From Halobacteroidaceae bacterium (GTDB lineage: Bacteria; Bacillota; Halanaerobiia; B1SED10-174), in NCBI GenBank assembly GCA_003551665.1, contig PUNE01000013.1, forward strand, positions 1 through 64,000: a DNA stretch of 64,000 bases, written 5' to 3'. A program made the position numbers and the translations under genes. Shown here piece by piece: positions 25,253 through 32,780 of the stretch. Under the pieces are notes generated by a model. That model was not told where the DNA came from and did not search any database. It was given only the letters and a program-made list of their open reading frames with translations. Position 1 is the first letter of the stretch, and each line of letters opens with the position of its first letter.

Positions 25253-25325
25253 ATAAATAAAAGTTGACACCCCAATAACATATATTCCACCCCGGAGGCC
25301 CTGCTTTTTTGCAGGGCATTTTTTT
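25253..25325 (+). ncRNA. Candidate C-rich small RNA
   Basis: An RNA of about 73 nt is expected between the consensus promoter and the terminator hairpin GCCCTGC (25298-25304), loop of six Ts, GCAGGGC (25311-25317) and T tract. It has no useful reading frame. The unpaired 5' part carries two CACCCC motifs (25268-25273 and 25288-25293, the latter as CCACCCC). Both could pair with the GGGGTG-like Shine-Dalgarno sequences found in this genome, as with C-rich small RNAs of other Firmicutes. hfq lies in the same window. Expression and targets are inference. Confidence 0.6.
25298..25325 (+). terminator. Terminator of the candidate small RNA
   Basis: A 7-bp GC-rich stem (GCCCTGC/GCAGGGC) with a T6 loop is followed by ATTTTTTT. 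It is a strong intrinsic terminator with no coding gene in front of it on the same strand for 200 bp. Confidence 0.88.
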
Positions 25326-25399
25326 GTAAATCTGCAGGTATTAACAGTGTTTTTTAGAATTTTAAAATAAAGAGGAGATTTAAAAGGGGAGTGCCGGTA

Positions 25400-25948
25400 A
25401 TGGTAAAAAAATTCGGGGATATCAGGCTCCGCGAGGCCAGCTCCAGTGATGCTGCATTTTTACGCGATCTTTTTAACCTGCCGATTATAATGGATATTTT
25501 TAATCTGCACCCCTCAACTACTTCTCGCTGGAGAAAAACCCTCCAGGAGTGGGAAGAAAACCCCAGAGCCCGTCCCCTTATTATTGAAAAAGGAAAAGGA
25601 ACCCGGAAAAAGCAGGGAATCATGGTAATAAAAGATGATCCTCAAGAACCAGGCCTGGTCTGGCTGGATTTAATTGCCTTTACTCCAGAATACTGGGGAT
25701 CGGGCCAAGCCCAGACCTCTCTCGATATTTTTTTCCGAATGTGTTCTTTGGAGGGAAAAAGAAGAATTCGGTTGCGGGTAAATAGCGAAAACAAATGGGC
25801 CAGAAAATTTTTTGAAAAAAATGGGTTTTTTAACTCTGGAGAAGTGGAAGAACCATTCGGTGACACCGGAGAAAGAAAAAAACGCCTGATTATGGAGAGA
25901 AGTGTTATTTCTATTGAAAGACGCCAGACTCCAGAAGGGAGAAATTGA
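25400..25948 (+). CDS. GNAT family acetyltransferase (RimJ/RimL-like)
   Basis: This 182-residue protein has a GNAT fold. The N-terminus IRLREASSSDAAFLRDLF is typical, AFTPEYWGSGQAQTSLDIFF is the acetyl-CoA loop (about residues 94-113), and VNSENKWARKFFEKNGF marks the C-terminal part. The substrate is unknown. A GTG at 25391 overlaps the GGGGAG site, so the ATG at 25400 is chosen. The next gene starts one base after its stop. Confidence 0.8.
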   Translation: MVKKFGDIRLREASSSDAAFLRDLFNLPIIMDIFNLHPSTTSRWRKTLQEWEENPRARPLIIEKGKGTRKKQGIMVIKDDPQEPGLVWLDLIAFTPEYWGSGQAQTSLDIFFRMCSLEGKRRIRLRVNSENKWARKFFEKNGFFNSGEVEEPFGDTGERKKRLIMERSVISIERRQTPEGRN

Positions 25949-25949
25949 A

Positions 25950-26861
25950 TTGGCGGAAAAAATGGGTTTGATAAGGGAGATTGTATATGAGGTTCTGGGG
26001 GAAGAACCGGAAATTTCCCGGGAAGGGGGCAGTTATTTTTTCCTGCGGAAAAGCGGTGAACCCTGCAAGTTAAAAATTTCCCAGACAGAAAAAGCCCAGC
26101 CTTTAGAAATGGAAGCCGCCCTGTTTAACTTTATCCAGAAAGAAACCAGCCTGCCCATACCCCGGGTCTTGGGCAGTGGAAACTGGGGAACGCTTTTTTA
26201 TCTTCTCCATTCTTATTTTTCCGGTCCCGTTTTGGAGGAGGTTCTATTAGGGAACAAAAATGTTGATAAACTGCTTTTTTCTGCAGGACAGTTGCTGGGT
26301 ATCCTGCACAGTATAGAACTCCACCGGGGTGGAATCTTAAAACCAGACCTGAGCATCAAGGAATTTACCTTTTCATCAAGACAGGAATACCGAAAGAAGT
26401 TAGAGTTTCTTTTAATTGGGGAATATATTTCCCGGGATCTTTTTGGGGAACTCCAGGAAATTGATATCGATTTTTTCTTTATGGACAAGCCCGTCGTGCT
26501 CTGTCATGGCACTTTCACCCCGTCAAATCTTTTTACGGGTGAAAAAGAAATATCCGGAATAGCTGGCTGGGATTGCACCCGGGCAGAACCTCCCTTTATT
26601 GACCTGGCCTCTTTTGAGCTTGGTCTGGAGGAACTGGCGGTAAATATTTCTCCCACTCCTTTTTACGATGGCTATAGCCGGATTAAACCCCTTCCATCAA
26701 TCTACCTGGAATATGAAGAATTCTACAAGTTTTACCGGTTGTTAGAAGAACTGACCCTGTTAAGGGGAAAGAAACAGGTTGGAAAGAAATTAGAACTACT
26801 CTTATTTTATGCTCGCCAGAATGGCAACTGGCCTCGCTGTGGGGTGGGTTCCGCACCCTGA
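25950..26861 (+). CDS. APH-fold kinase-like protein with lost catalytic aspartates
   Basis: This protein of about 303 residues has the aminoglycoside phosphotransferase/choline kinase fold. The N-lobe carries SYFFLRKSGEPCKLKI, and the middle carries AGQLLGILHSIEL. The catalytic loop reads CHGTFTPSNLF where active kinases have HGDxxxxN; Thr 188 replaces the catalytic Asp. The metal-binding element reads GIAGWDC where IDW is expected, so that Asp is also lost. It may be a pseudokinase or have lost function recently. The start is TTG 25950, eight bases after GGGAG. The frame is intact and codon use looks normal. It is followed by a methyltransferase and by a second, intact APH-like gene. Confidence 0.7.
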   Translation: MAEKMGLIREIVYEVLGEEPEISREGGSYFFLRKSGEPCKLKISQTEKAQPLEMEAALFNFIQKETSLPIPRVLGSGNWGTLFYLLHSYFSGPVLEEVLLGNKNVDKLLFSAGQLLGILHSIELHRGGILKPDLSIKEFTFSSRQEYRKKLEFLLIGEYISRDLFGELQEIDIDFFFMDKPVVLCHGTFTPSNLFTGEKEISGIAGWDCTRAEPPFIDLASFELGLEELAVNISPTPFYDGYSRIKPLPSIYLEYEEFYKFYRLLEELTLLRGKKQVGKKLELLLFYARQNGNWPRCGVGSAP

Positions 26862-26899
26862 ACAAAGATTTGGCATGCAATTCATTAGGAGGAATTTTT

Positions 26900-27586
26900 A
26901 TGGGCAACCATTGGGAAAAATACCAGAAAACGGCTTCTTTCTGGGATAAAGTTTTTGACCGCCTGCCTGATTTTGACCCCGAAGAACCTCTACCTTCAAT
27001 AGAAATTGAAAATGCCCTGGGCTGGCTTGCAGAGGGAGACCCCAGGGTTCTTGATTTTGGCTGTGGCCACGGTCGGGTACTATTTCGGGCGCAAAAGCAC
27101 GGGGCAAGAGAAGGGATTGGAATCGATGTTTCTAGGAACGCCGTGGAGAAAGGCAGAGCAATGGTCAATAAATTTGGCCTGGAAGAAAAAATTAGCCTGG
27201 TCCAGGGGGGGATTCCGGAGCTGAAGAAGTTCCAGGATGAATCATTTGAAGGAATAATAATTTTCAATGTCCTGGATAATCTGCTCCCGGATCACGGAAA
27301 ATTGTTCCTCTCAGAAGCAAAGCGCCTCCTTGCTCCAGAAGGAAAAATGTTAATCAAGTTAAACCCCTTCCTGGAGGCGGAGGATATTAAAGAAGCAATG
27401 CAGGATGCTGTTGCAGTTCAGGCAAATCTTTTTCTGCAGCAGAACGGTATCTATTTCTGGAATATCAGGTCGGAAGAAGTCAGGGAAATGGCTGAACCGG
27501 AATTGCACATTGAAAAGGAAAAAGAAATTGATCAGGGGGAAAATGCTCCTCAAAACAGGTTGTTTTTCCTTCGAAAAATTAATTGA
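26900..27586 (+). CDS. Class I SAM-dependent methyltransferase
   Basis: This 228-residue protein has motif I VLDFGCGHGRVLFRAQKHG (about residues 50-68), the acidic residue in GIGIDVSRNAV, and the motif III-like LLAPEGKMLIKLNPF region. The acceptor is unknown. An AGGAGG site lies seven bases before the ATG. It stands between two APH-like genes, 13 bp before the second, so the three may form a small transcription unit. Confidence 0.85.
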   Translation: MGNHWEKYQKTASFWDKVFDRLPDFDPEEPLPSIEIENALGWLAEGDPRVLDFGCGHGRVLFRAQKHGAREGIGIDVSRNAVEKGRAMVNKFGLEEKISLVQGGIPELKKFQDESFEGIIIFNVLDNLLPDHGKLFLSEAKRLLAPEGKMLIKLNPFLEAEDIKEAMQDAVAVQANLFLQQNGIYFWNIRSEEVREMAEPELHIEKEKEIDQGENAPQNRLFFLRKIN

Positions 27587-27599
27587 AAGGATTTGAACA

Positions 27600-28586
27600 A
27601 TGCGAAAACCACAGGAACTGGCCCGGGAAATTGTTCCCGATATTATTTCTATGGAGGCAATTACAGAAGGAGAAAGCGGTAGCAGCCTTTTTCGTATAAA
27701 GGCAGAAGGGGGAAAGAGGCTGGTTCTGAAAATAACCCGGCCGGAAACAATTCCTTCCTATCTTCTGGAACAGTACCCTCAAATAGGGGAAACCGAATAT
27801 TATTTTTACAAGGAGATTTTTCCCTACCTGGAACTACCCGGCCCCCTGGTTTTTGAAAGGGACCTTTTACAAGGGGGAGGAAGTTTTATTTTTTTCTCCG
27901 ATATTTCGGAAACCTTTTTCATTCCCAGCCAGACCAGGTATTTGAAAAGAAATAACTGGGAAAGAATTCTGCGAAGTTTTGCTCATATTCATGGGTTCTG
28001 CCAGAAATCTTTCCAGAATAATGCAATTCCCTCCTGGTTAAATCCTCCCCTCTGCAGCAGGTATACCCCCGTTTCAACCATTTCAACCTGGGAGAAACTG
28101 GCCAAACACCCTCTGACCTGTGAGATTACGAGTGGAATTGCCAAATCACCAGGCCTCCTGGACCTGGCAGAAAAAGTTCAGGCTTGCCTGGAAAAGGCCA
28201 GCAGCACACTTCTACACAATGATTTTTTCCCTGGCAATATAGCACTGCCCCTGAAGGAGGGAGACCGGGCAGCAATTCTGGACTGGCAGTTGAGCAGTAG
28301 CGGTCCCGGGTCTCTCGATCTGGTTCAGATGGACCTGGAATGGGATGATAACTGGCTCGGGTTTTACCACAGAGAACTTTGCGGTTTTTTGGGTGAGAAC
28401 ATTTCCCTGGAAGAACTTAAAGCAGAATTCTATTTTTCCAGGCTTTTATCCGGGGCAATTTTTCTCCCCGTAATATTGAAAGCCGCCCACCGGAATAACA
28501 AGGAAGGGAAAAAACTCTCTCCCTGGATGCTGGGTTGTTTACAAAAATTTTCCCAGGACTGGAAAAAAGCCCTGGGATTAAGCTGA
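27600..28586 (+). CDS. APH-family phosphotransferase-like kinase
   Basis: This 328-residue protein of the aminoglycoside phosphotransferase/choline kinase fold keeps the catalytic loop LLHNDFFPGNIAL (His-Asn-Asp and Asn) and the metal motif AAILDWQLSSSG. The N-lobe contains SGSSLFRIKAEGGKRLVLKI. It should phosphorylate a small-molecule alcohol or sugar; the substrate cannot be deduced. Its 3' end overlaps the convergent sirtuin gene by 9 bp without an intervening terminator. Confidence 0.78.
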   Translation: MRKPQELAREIVPDIISMEAITEGESGSSLFRIKAEGGKRLVLKITRPETIPSYLLEQYPQIGETEYYFYKEIFPYLELPGPLVFERDLLQGGGSFIFFSDISETFFIPSQTRYLKRNNWERILRSFAHIHGFCQKSFQNNAIPSWLNPPLCSRYTPVSTISTWEKLAKHPLTCEITSGIAKSPGLLDLAEKVQACLEKASSTLLHNDFFPGNIALPLKEGDRAAILDWQLSSSGPGSLDLVQMDLEWDDNWLGFYHRELCGFLGENISLEELKAEFYFSRLLSGAIFLPVILKAAHRNNKEGKKLSPWMLGCLQKFSQDWKKALGLS

Positions 28587-29318
28587 TCCTTTTTTTAGAA
28601 TTCGGTTAACCTGGGATAATATTTCCCCCGCAGAACCCTGCAGTATGAGGTCAAACAAAGAAGAAAGGGGAGGGGATTCCCGGTTAATTAAAACCTGAGG
28701 GCCTCTTCCCTCAAAGAACAGAGGAAGCTGATTAACCGGTGCAACAGCAAGACTGGTCCCGACTACCAGAAAAAAATCAGCCTGCTCAAGATGGCGTGTG
28801 GCTTCTTCCCAGGGTTTTTGGGGCAGACCCTCTCCAAAGAGGACCACTCCAGGCCGCAGCTTTCCATTACAGTGCGCGCAGGCTACATCCTTTTCAAATT
28901 CTTCTGGGGAAAAGGAAGCACTGCACTTAACACAGCTGAACCGGTGCAGGCTCCCGTGGAGTTCGAGCACTTCTTTACTTCCTGCCTGCTGGTGAAAACC
29001 GTCTACATTTTGAGTAAAAACAGCCTTGAGAAACCCCTCTTTTTCCCACTCTGCCAGAATCTGGTGTCCCCTGTGAGGAGCGGCTTCTTTTAATTTTTGA
29101 ACCCGCCAGAGGTAAAATTCCCTGAACTCCCCGTAATTATCCTGCATCGCCTGGAATGAAGCAAGCTGCATGGGATCTTTTCCTTGCCAGAGGCCTCCTG
29201 GAGACCGGAAATCGGCCAGGCCACTTTCAGTTGACATACCGGCACCAGTAAGGGCAACAGCATGGCTTGCTTTCTTGAGTAATTGGGTAAGCTGGATTAT
29301 TTCACTTTTCCCCTGCAT
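28578..29318 (-). CDS. cobB: NAD-dependent protein deacylase (sirtuin)
   Basis: This 246-residue Sir2-family protein removes acyl groups from lysines using NAD. Motifs are GAGMSTESGLADFR (residues 25-38), FTQNVDGFHQQAG (101-113), catalytic His 121 in ELHGSLH, four zinc cysteines (129, 132, 147, 150) and VVGTSLAVAP. An ATG at 29345 is in frame upstream. The ATG at 29318 is favoured because GGGGGTG lies seven bases before it. It overlaps the end of the THEP1 NTPase gene, which is transcribed first. Confidence 0.92.
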   Translation of the reverse strand: MQGKSEIIQLTQLLKKASHAVALTGAGMSTESGLADFRSPGGLWQGKDPMQLASFQAMQDNYGEFREFYLWRVQKLKEAAPHRGHQILAEWEKEGFLKAVFTQNVDGFHQQAGSKEVLELHGSLHRFSCVKCSASFSPEEFEKDVACAHCNGKLRPGVVLFGEGLPQKPWEEATRHLEQADFFLVVGTSLAVAPVNQLPLFFEGRGPQVLINRESPPLSSLFDLILQGSAGEILSQVNRILKKGSA

Positions 29319-29850
29319 TCTTTTCACCCCCGATTTTTTGGGCAAGCTTTGCTGGTAATTGGTCTCGGTTCTCCCGAGAAACCTCTATCAGCCTGATCCC
29401 GGGAATTTTCTTGAGAGGATCGGTTTGCGGATTGGAAGCGGCCAGGATAGTGGCAACAACGGGGATATCTGGAGTCTCAAGGATTTCTCTGACCAGGGGA
29501 AGAAAACGGGGATTGAACAGTTCCATTTTTCCAATTTCATCAATTAAAAATAAGGTGGCCCCGGCTTTTTCTGTCCCCAAAAACCTTTCCATTTCGTCTA
29601 TGAAGGGGTCAAGGGCTTCAGGGCAAACCCCGTATGGTCCCACCCGGTAGTTGCTTTCCATTTCCCTGTGGGCCAGGGTTGCAACTTTTTCCAAACCAGG
29701 AAGAGAGCCAATGGAAAAACCCATTCGCCGACCACTTTTTTTTATTTCCGCTGTAAGGAAGCCGGATACGGGAAGAGGAGAAAGGCTGCTCAGCTTTTTT
29801 ACTGCAGTTGTCTTGCCCGACCCGGGTCTTCCACTTAAAAGGATCTTCAT
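29302..29850 (-). CDS. THEP1-family nucleoside-triphosphatase
   Basis: This 182-residue P-loop protein is of the NTPase THEP1 family: Walker A SGRPGSGKTTAVKKL (residues 6-20), FLTAEIKKSGRRMGF, and Walker B FLIDEIGKMELF (around residue 100). It hydrolyses nucleoside triphosphates; its physiological role in bacteria is unclear. The start ATG at 29850 is preceded by AAGGAGG. It is the first gene of a two-gene minus-strand operon with the sirtuin. Confidence 0.88.
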   Translation of the reverse strand: MKILLSGRPGSGKTTAVKKLSSLSPLPVSGFLTAEIKKSGRRMGFSIGSLPGLEKVATLAHREMESNYRVGPYGVCPEALDPFIDEMERFLGTEKAGATLFLIDEIGKMELFNPRFLPLVREILETPDIPVVATILAASNPQTDPLKKIPGIRLIEVSRENRDQLPAKLAQKIGGEKNAGEK

Positions 29851-29987
29851 CAGGAAACCTCCTTAAGAAAAAACCTAACCCCACCAGGAGTTTGTAATTA
29901 AAAAGCAGGAAAGCAGGGTGAAAAAACTAAATAGATATAAGTAGGCAATTTAAATTTCTTAATCCTTTAGTTTAGGGAGGGAGTAGC

Positions 29988-31271
29988 TTGCTCAAAATAG
30001 GTATGGCTTTTTTCCTGATTATGGTTCTGGGTTTTCCAGCTTTTTCCCTTGGTCTCAGGGACCAGGAAAAAGAATATCTCCAGGACCATTGCCAGGAAAT
30101 TGAACTTGGAGCAGCAAATTTTCCCCTCCTTGAGAACTATCTTGAGGATTATTCCATCTTTCTTGCAGGGAAAAATCAGGGTCTTGCCTATAATTCCCAG
30201 TTGCAGATGGATCTTTTGCAGTTTCTCCACCAGGAAGCGGGTGTGAAATACCTGCTGGTAGAAGCACCCTTTGCCAGCGGAGAATTCATAAACCGATACC
30301 TGGAAACTGGAGAGGAGGAATACCTGGAACTGGTAATCACTTACTGGCGGCGCAGCAAAGAAAGATTTGATTTCTTCCGGGATCTGAAGGAATATAATTC
30401 AAAATTCCCTGAAGAGGAGCAGATCCGGGTAATTGGAATGGACTTGCAGGGTCCTCCCCGGACATTAATTTCTATAAAATATCTGGGAGACCTGCTCATG
30501 GACACCCGAATTCCCCTTGACCTGGAATACTTTCTTCTTCCTCTTGTTTCACTGGCCCAGGATTTTATAGAATTGCGGCAGGATCCAGACCACCCCCTCA
30601 GGGCCCAGACTGAATACCGGGCTGGAATCCCCGGCGAAATGATAGAATCCGCCCGGGAAATTGCCCGGGATATTCTTGATCACTGGAAAGAAGACTCCGA
30701 GCCCTACCGGGAGCTTTTAGATCAGCCCGAACATTTTTACCTGGTTTTGAATAATATTGTTGATGCCTTTATTATGGAAGAAAAACTCCGGGAAGGTATT
30801 GAAGCAAGTCACCAGTTTCGGAGTGACAGAGCATTTTCCAACCTGCTTTTTCTTCTAGAAGGAATGGAGGGAGAAAAGTTTTTTGGCCAGTGGGAAGAGC
30901 TCAATGTGTTCCAGAAAAAATTCCGGGGTGTTGATTGGCTGGGGGCCAAACTTGCCGGTCCGGATTCCCCCTTTAATGATCGTGTTATGTCTATCTGGTA
31001 TGTCTACCATGATTCCCAGCAAATGCAGCCCTTTTCTCCTGGAGAGGTGGTTGATTTTGACAGCACCTATATCATGCGGAACCTGGAAGAATTAACCGAA
31101 CTGGCTCCAGGGAAGCTGAGTATTTTCAAGCTAGATGCTCCTGGTTCCCCCTTTTCTCAGGGCCAGTTTTTTCTGGAGGATGTTGAAGAAAACATAGTTT
31201 CCACTGATTTTTTCCAATATCTGCTTTTGATAAAAGAATCCCCTGCCGCAAGTCCTTTTTACCAGCCCTAA
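29988..31271 (+). CDS. Exported erythromycin esterase/ChaN-like protein with degenerate active site
   Basis: This 427-residue protein has an N-terminal signal peptide (residues 1-22). The region around residues 55-145 resembles erythromycin esterase/ChaN-type proteins: a loop, then LQMDLLQFLHQEAGVKYLLV, a FINRYLETGEEEYLEL segment and LKEYNSKFPEEEQIRVIGMD. In relatives the loop is GExH-G with catalytic or metal Glu and His. Here it reads GKNQG (residues 61-65), so both are lost. The protein is therefore either a pseudoenzyme or uses another site. The start is TTG, after AGGGAGGGAG. It is monocistronic with its own terminator. Confidence 0.6.
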   Translation: MLKIGMAFFLIMVLGFPAFSLGLRDQEKEYLQDHCQEIELGAANFPLLENYLEDYSIFLAGKNQGLAYNSQLQMDLLQFLHQEAGVKYLLVEAPFASGEFINRYLETGEEEYLELVITYWRRSKERFDFFRDLKEYNSKFPEEEQIRVIGMDLQGPPRTLISIKYLGDLLMDTRIPLDLEYFLLPLVSLAQDFIELRQDPDHPLRAQTEYRAGIPGEMIESAREIARDILDHWKEDSEPYRELLDQPEHFYLVLNNIVDAFIMEEKLREGIEASHQFRSDRAFSNLLFLLEGMEGEKFFGQWEELNVFQKKFRGVDWLGAKLAGPDSPFNDRVMSIWYVYHDSQQMQPFSPGEVVDFDSTYIMRNLEELTELAPGKLSIFKLDAPGSPFSQGQFFLEDVEENIVSTDFFQYLLLIKESPAASPFYQP

Positions 31272-31295
31272 AACCTCCCCAGGGAGGTTTTTTCT
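31271..31295 (+). terminator. Terminator before miaB
   Basis: AAACCTCCC and GGGAGGTTT form a hairpin that is followed by a T tract, overlapping the last base of the preceding stop codon. It separates the esterase-like gene from the miaB operon. Confidence 0.85.
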
Positions 31296-31460
31296 TTTCC
31301 TTCTATATTTCCAATATTGTCCTCGTTCATCCTGGTATTTTCCCGGTTTTTTTTAAACCTAGTGCAGGCCTGTAGAAATTTCTGCAAAAATCGCAAATTT
31401 TGTGTTATCATAAGGAAAGGATAAAGAAATGGACGTTCCGCTCCAATGGGAGATGATGAT

Positions 31461-32780
31461 ATGAAGTGGTATCACCTGCTAACCTATGGGTGTCAGATGA
31501 ACGAACTGGACAGTGAAAAAATGGCGGGAATGCTTGAAGAAAACGGCTGGGAAAAAGCCGAGAACCTGGAAAAAGCAGACCTGATAATTTTGAATACCTG
31601 CTGTGTTCGGGCCAAGGCCGAGGATAAGGTTAAGGGTAAGCTGGGCCAGTTAAAAAAACTAAAAATAGAAAAACCCGACCTCCTGATTGGAATCGGGGGC
31701 TGCATGATGCAGCAGGAAAATGTTGGCCAGAAATTTTTGCAGCAATTTCCCTTTGTCGATTTCATCTTTGGTCCCCATACCATGGATAGGCTTAATGAAA
31801 TCGTGGAAAAAAGCTGCACCGGTAGGGTTCTGGAAATTGAAGCCGACCGTTTTGATGTTCCCCGGCTACCAATAAAGCGAGAAAGCAGTTTCCGGGCCTG
31901 GGTATCCATTATCAAGGGTTGTGAAAATTTCTGTTCGTACTGTATCGTTCCCTATGTCAGGGGCAGAGAAGTAAGCAGGCCCCTGGAAGAAATAATAGAT
32001 GAGGTTAAAGAACACGTTGAAAACGGAGGTAAAGAAGTGGTTCTCCTGGGGCAGAATGTTAATGCCTACGGGAGGGATTCCGGCAGGGTTGATTTTGCCC
32101 GCCTGCTGGAAAGAACAGATAGAGTTCCTGGTCTGGAGAGGCTTCGTTTTATGACCAGCCATCCCCGGGATTTTCCCCTGGAACTGGTTCAGGCCCTTGT
32201 GGAAATGCCAAGGGTCTGTGAGCACCTCCACCTGCCAATCCAGGCGGGAAGCAACAGGATTTTGCAAAAAATGAACCGGGGTTATACCCGTGAGGACTAC
32301 CTGAAACTGGTGGAATTTATCCGGGAGAAGATCCCCGGTGCCAGTATAACCACTGATATTATTGTCGGCTTTCCCGGTGAAACGGACAGCGACTTCGCGG
32401 ATACCATGGACGTTGTGGAAAAGGCAAGGTTTGCCTCAGCCTTCACCTTTTTGTATTCCCCTCGGGAAGGGACACCGGCAGCCCGTTATTCTGAACAGGT
32501 CCCCCATTCCATTAAACGTAAAAGGCTGGATTATTTAATGTCTCGCCAGAACCAGATCAGCCTTGAATACAACCAGGCATTGATCGGTAAAATGGAGGAA
32601 GTTCTGGTAGAAGGTCCGAGTAAAAAAGACAGCGAATTTTATATGGGAAGAACAAGAACCAACCGGCCCGTAATTTTTTCCGGACCTGCAGAAAAAGGGG
32701 CTCTGAAACCGGTAAAAATAACGAGCTGCAATGCCCACACCCTTTACGGTGACCTGCAGGAGGATAGTGCCCATGAATGA
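31461..32780 (+). CDS. miaB: tRNA-2-methylthio-N6-dimethylallyladenosine synthase
   Basis: This protein of about 439 residues is a radical-SAM methylthiotransferase. It has an N-terminal UPF0004 domain (TYGCQMNELDSEKMAGML with cysteine ligands, CCVRAKAEDKVKG, IGGCMMQQ), radical-SAM cysteines in KGCENFCSYCIVPYVRGRE and a C-terminal TRAM domain. It adds the methylthio group to isopentenyl-A37 of tRNAs, using the product of miaA encoded four genes on. An ATG at 31446 lies before GGGAG; the ATG at 31461, eight bases after it, is chosen. It overlaps mutS by eight bases. Confidence 0.95.
   Translation: MKWYHLLTYGCQMNELDSEKMAGMLEENGWEKAENLEKADLIILNTCCVRAKAEDKVKGKLGQLKKLKIEKPDLLIGIGGCMMQQENVGQKFLQQFPFVDFIFGPHTMDRLNEIVEKSCTGRVLEIEADRFDVPRLPIKRESSFRAWVSIIKGCENFCSYCIVPYVRGREVSRPLEEIIDEVKEHVENGGKEVVLLGQNVNAYGRDSGRVDFARLLERTDRVPGLERLRFMTSHPRDFPLELVQALVEMPRVCEHLHLPIQAGSNRILQKMNRGYTREDYLKLVEFIREKIPGASITTDIIVGFPGETDSDFADTMDVVEKARFASAFTFLYSPREGTPAARYSEQVPHSIKRKRLDYLMSRQNQISLEYNQALIGKMEEVLVEGPSKKDSEFYMGRTRTNRPVIFSGPAEKGALKPVKITSCNAHTLYGDLQEDSAHE

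Noticed and set aside
25902-25949. Longer start for the APH-like gene at 25902
   Set aside because: It would overlap the preceding acetyltransferase by 47 bp without a ribosome site. TTG 25950 has GGGAG at proper distance.
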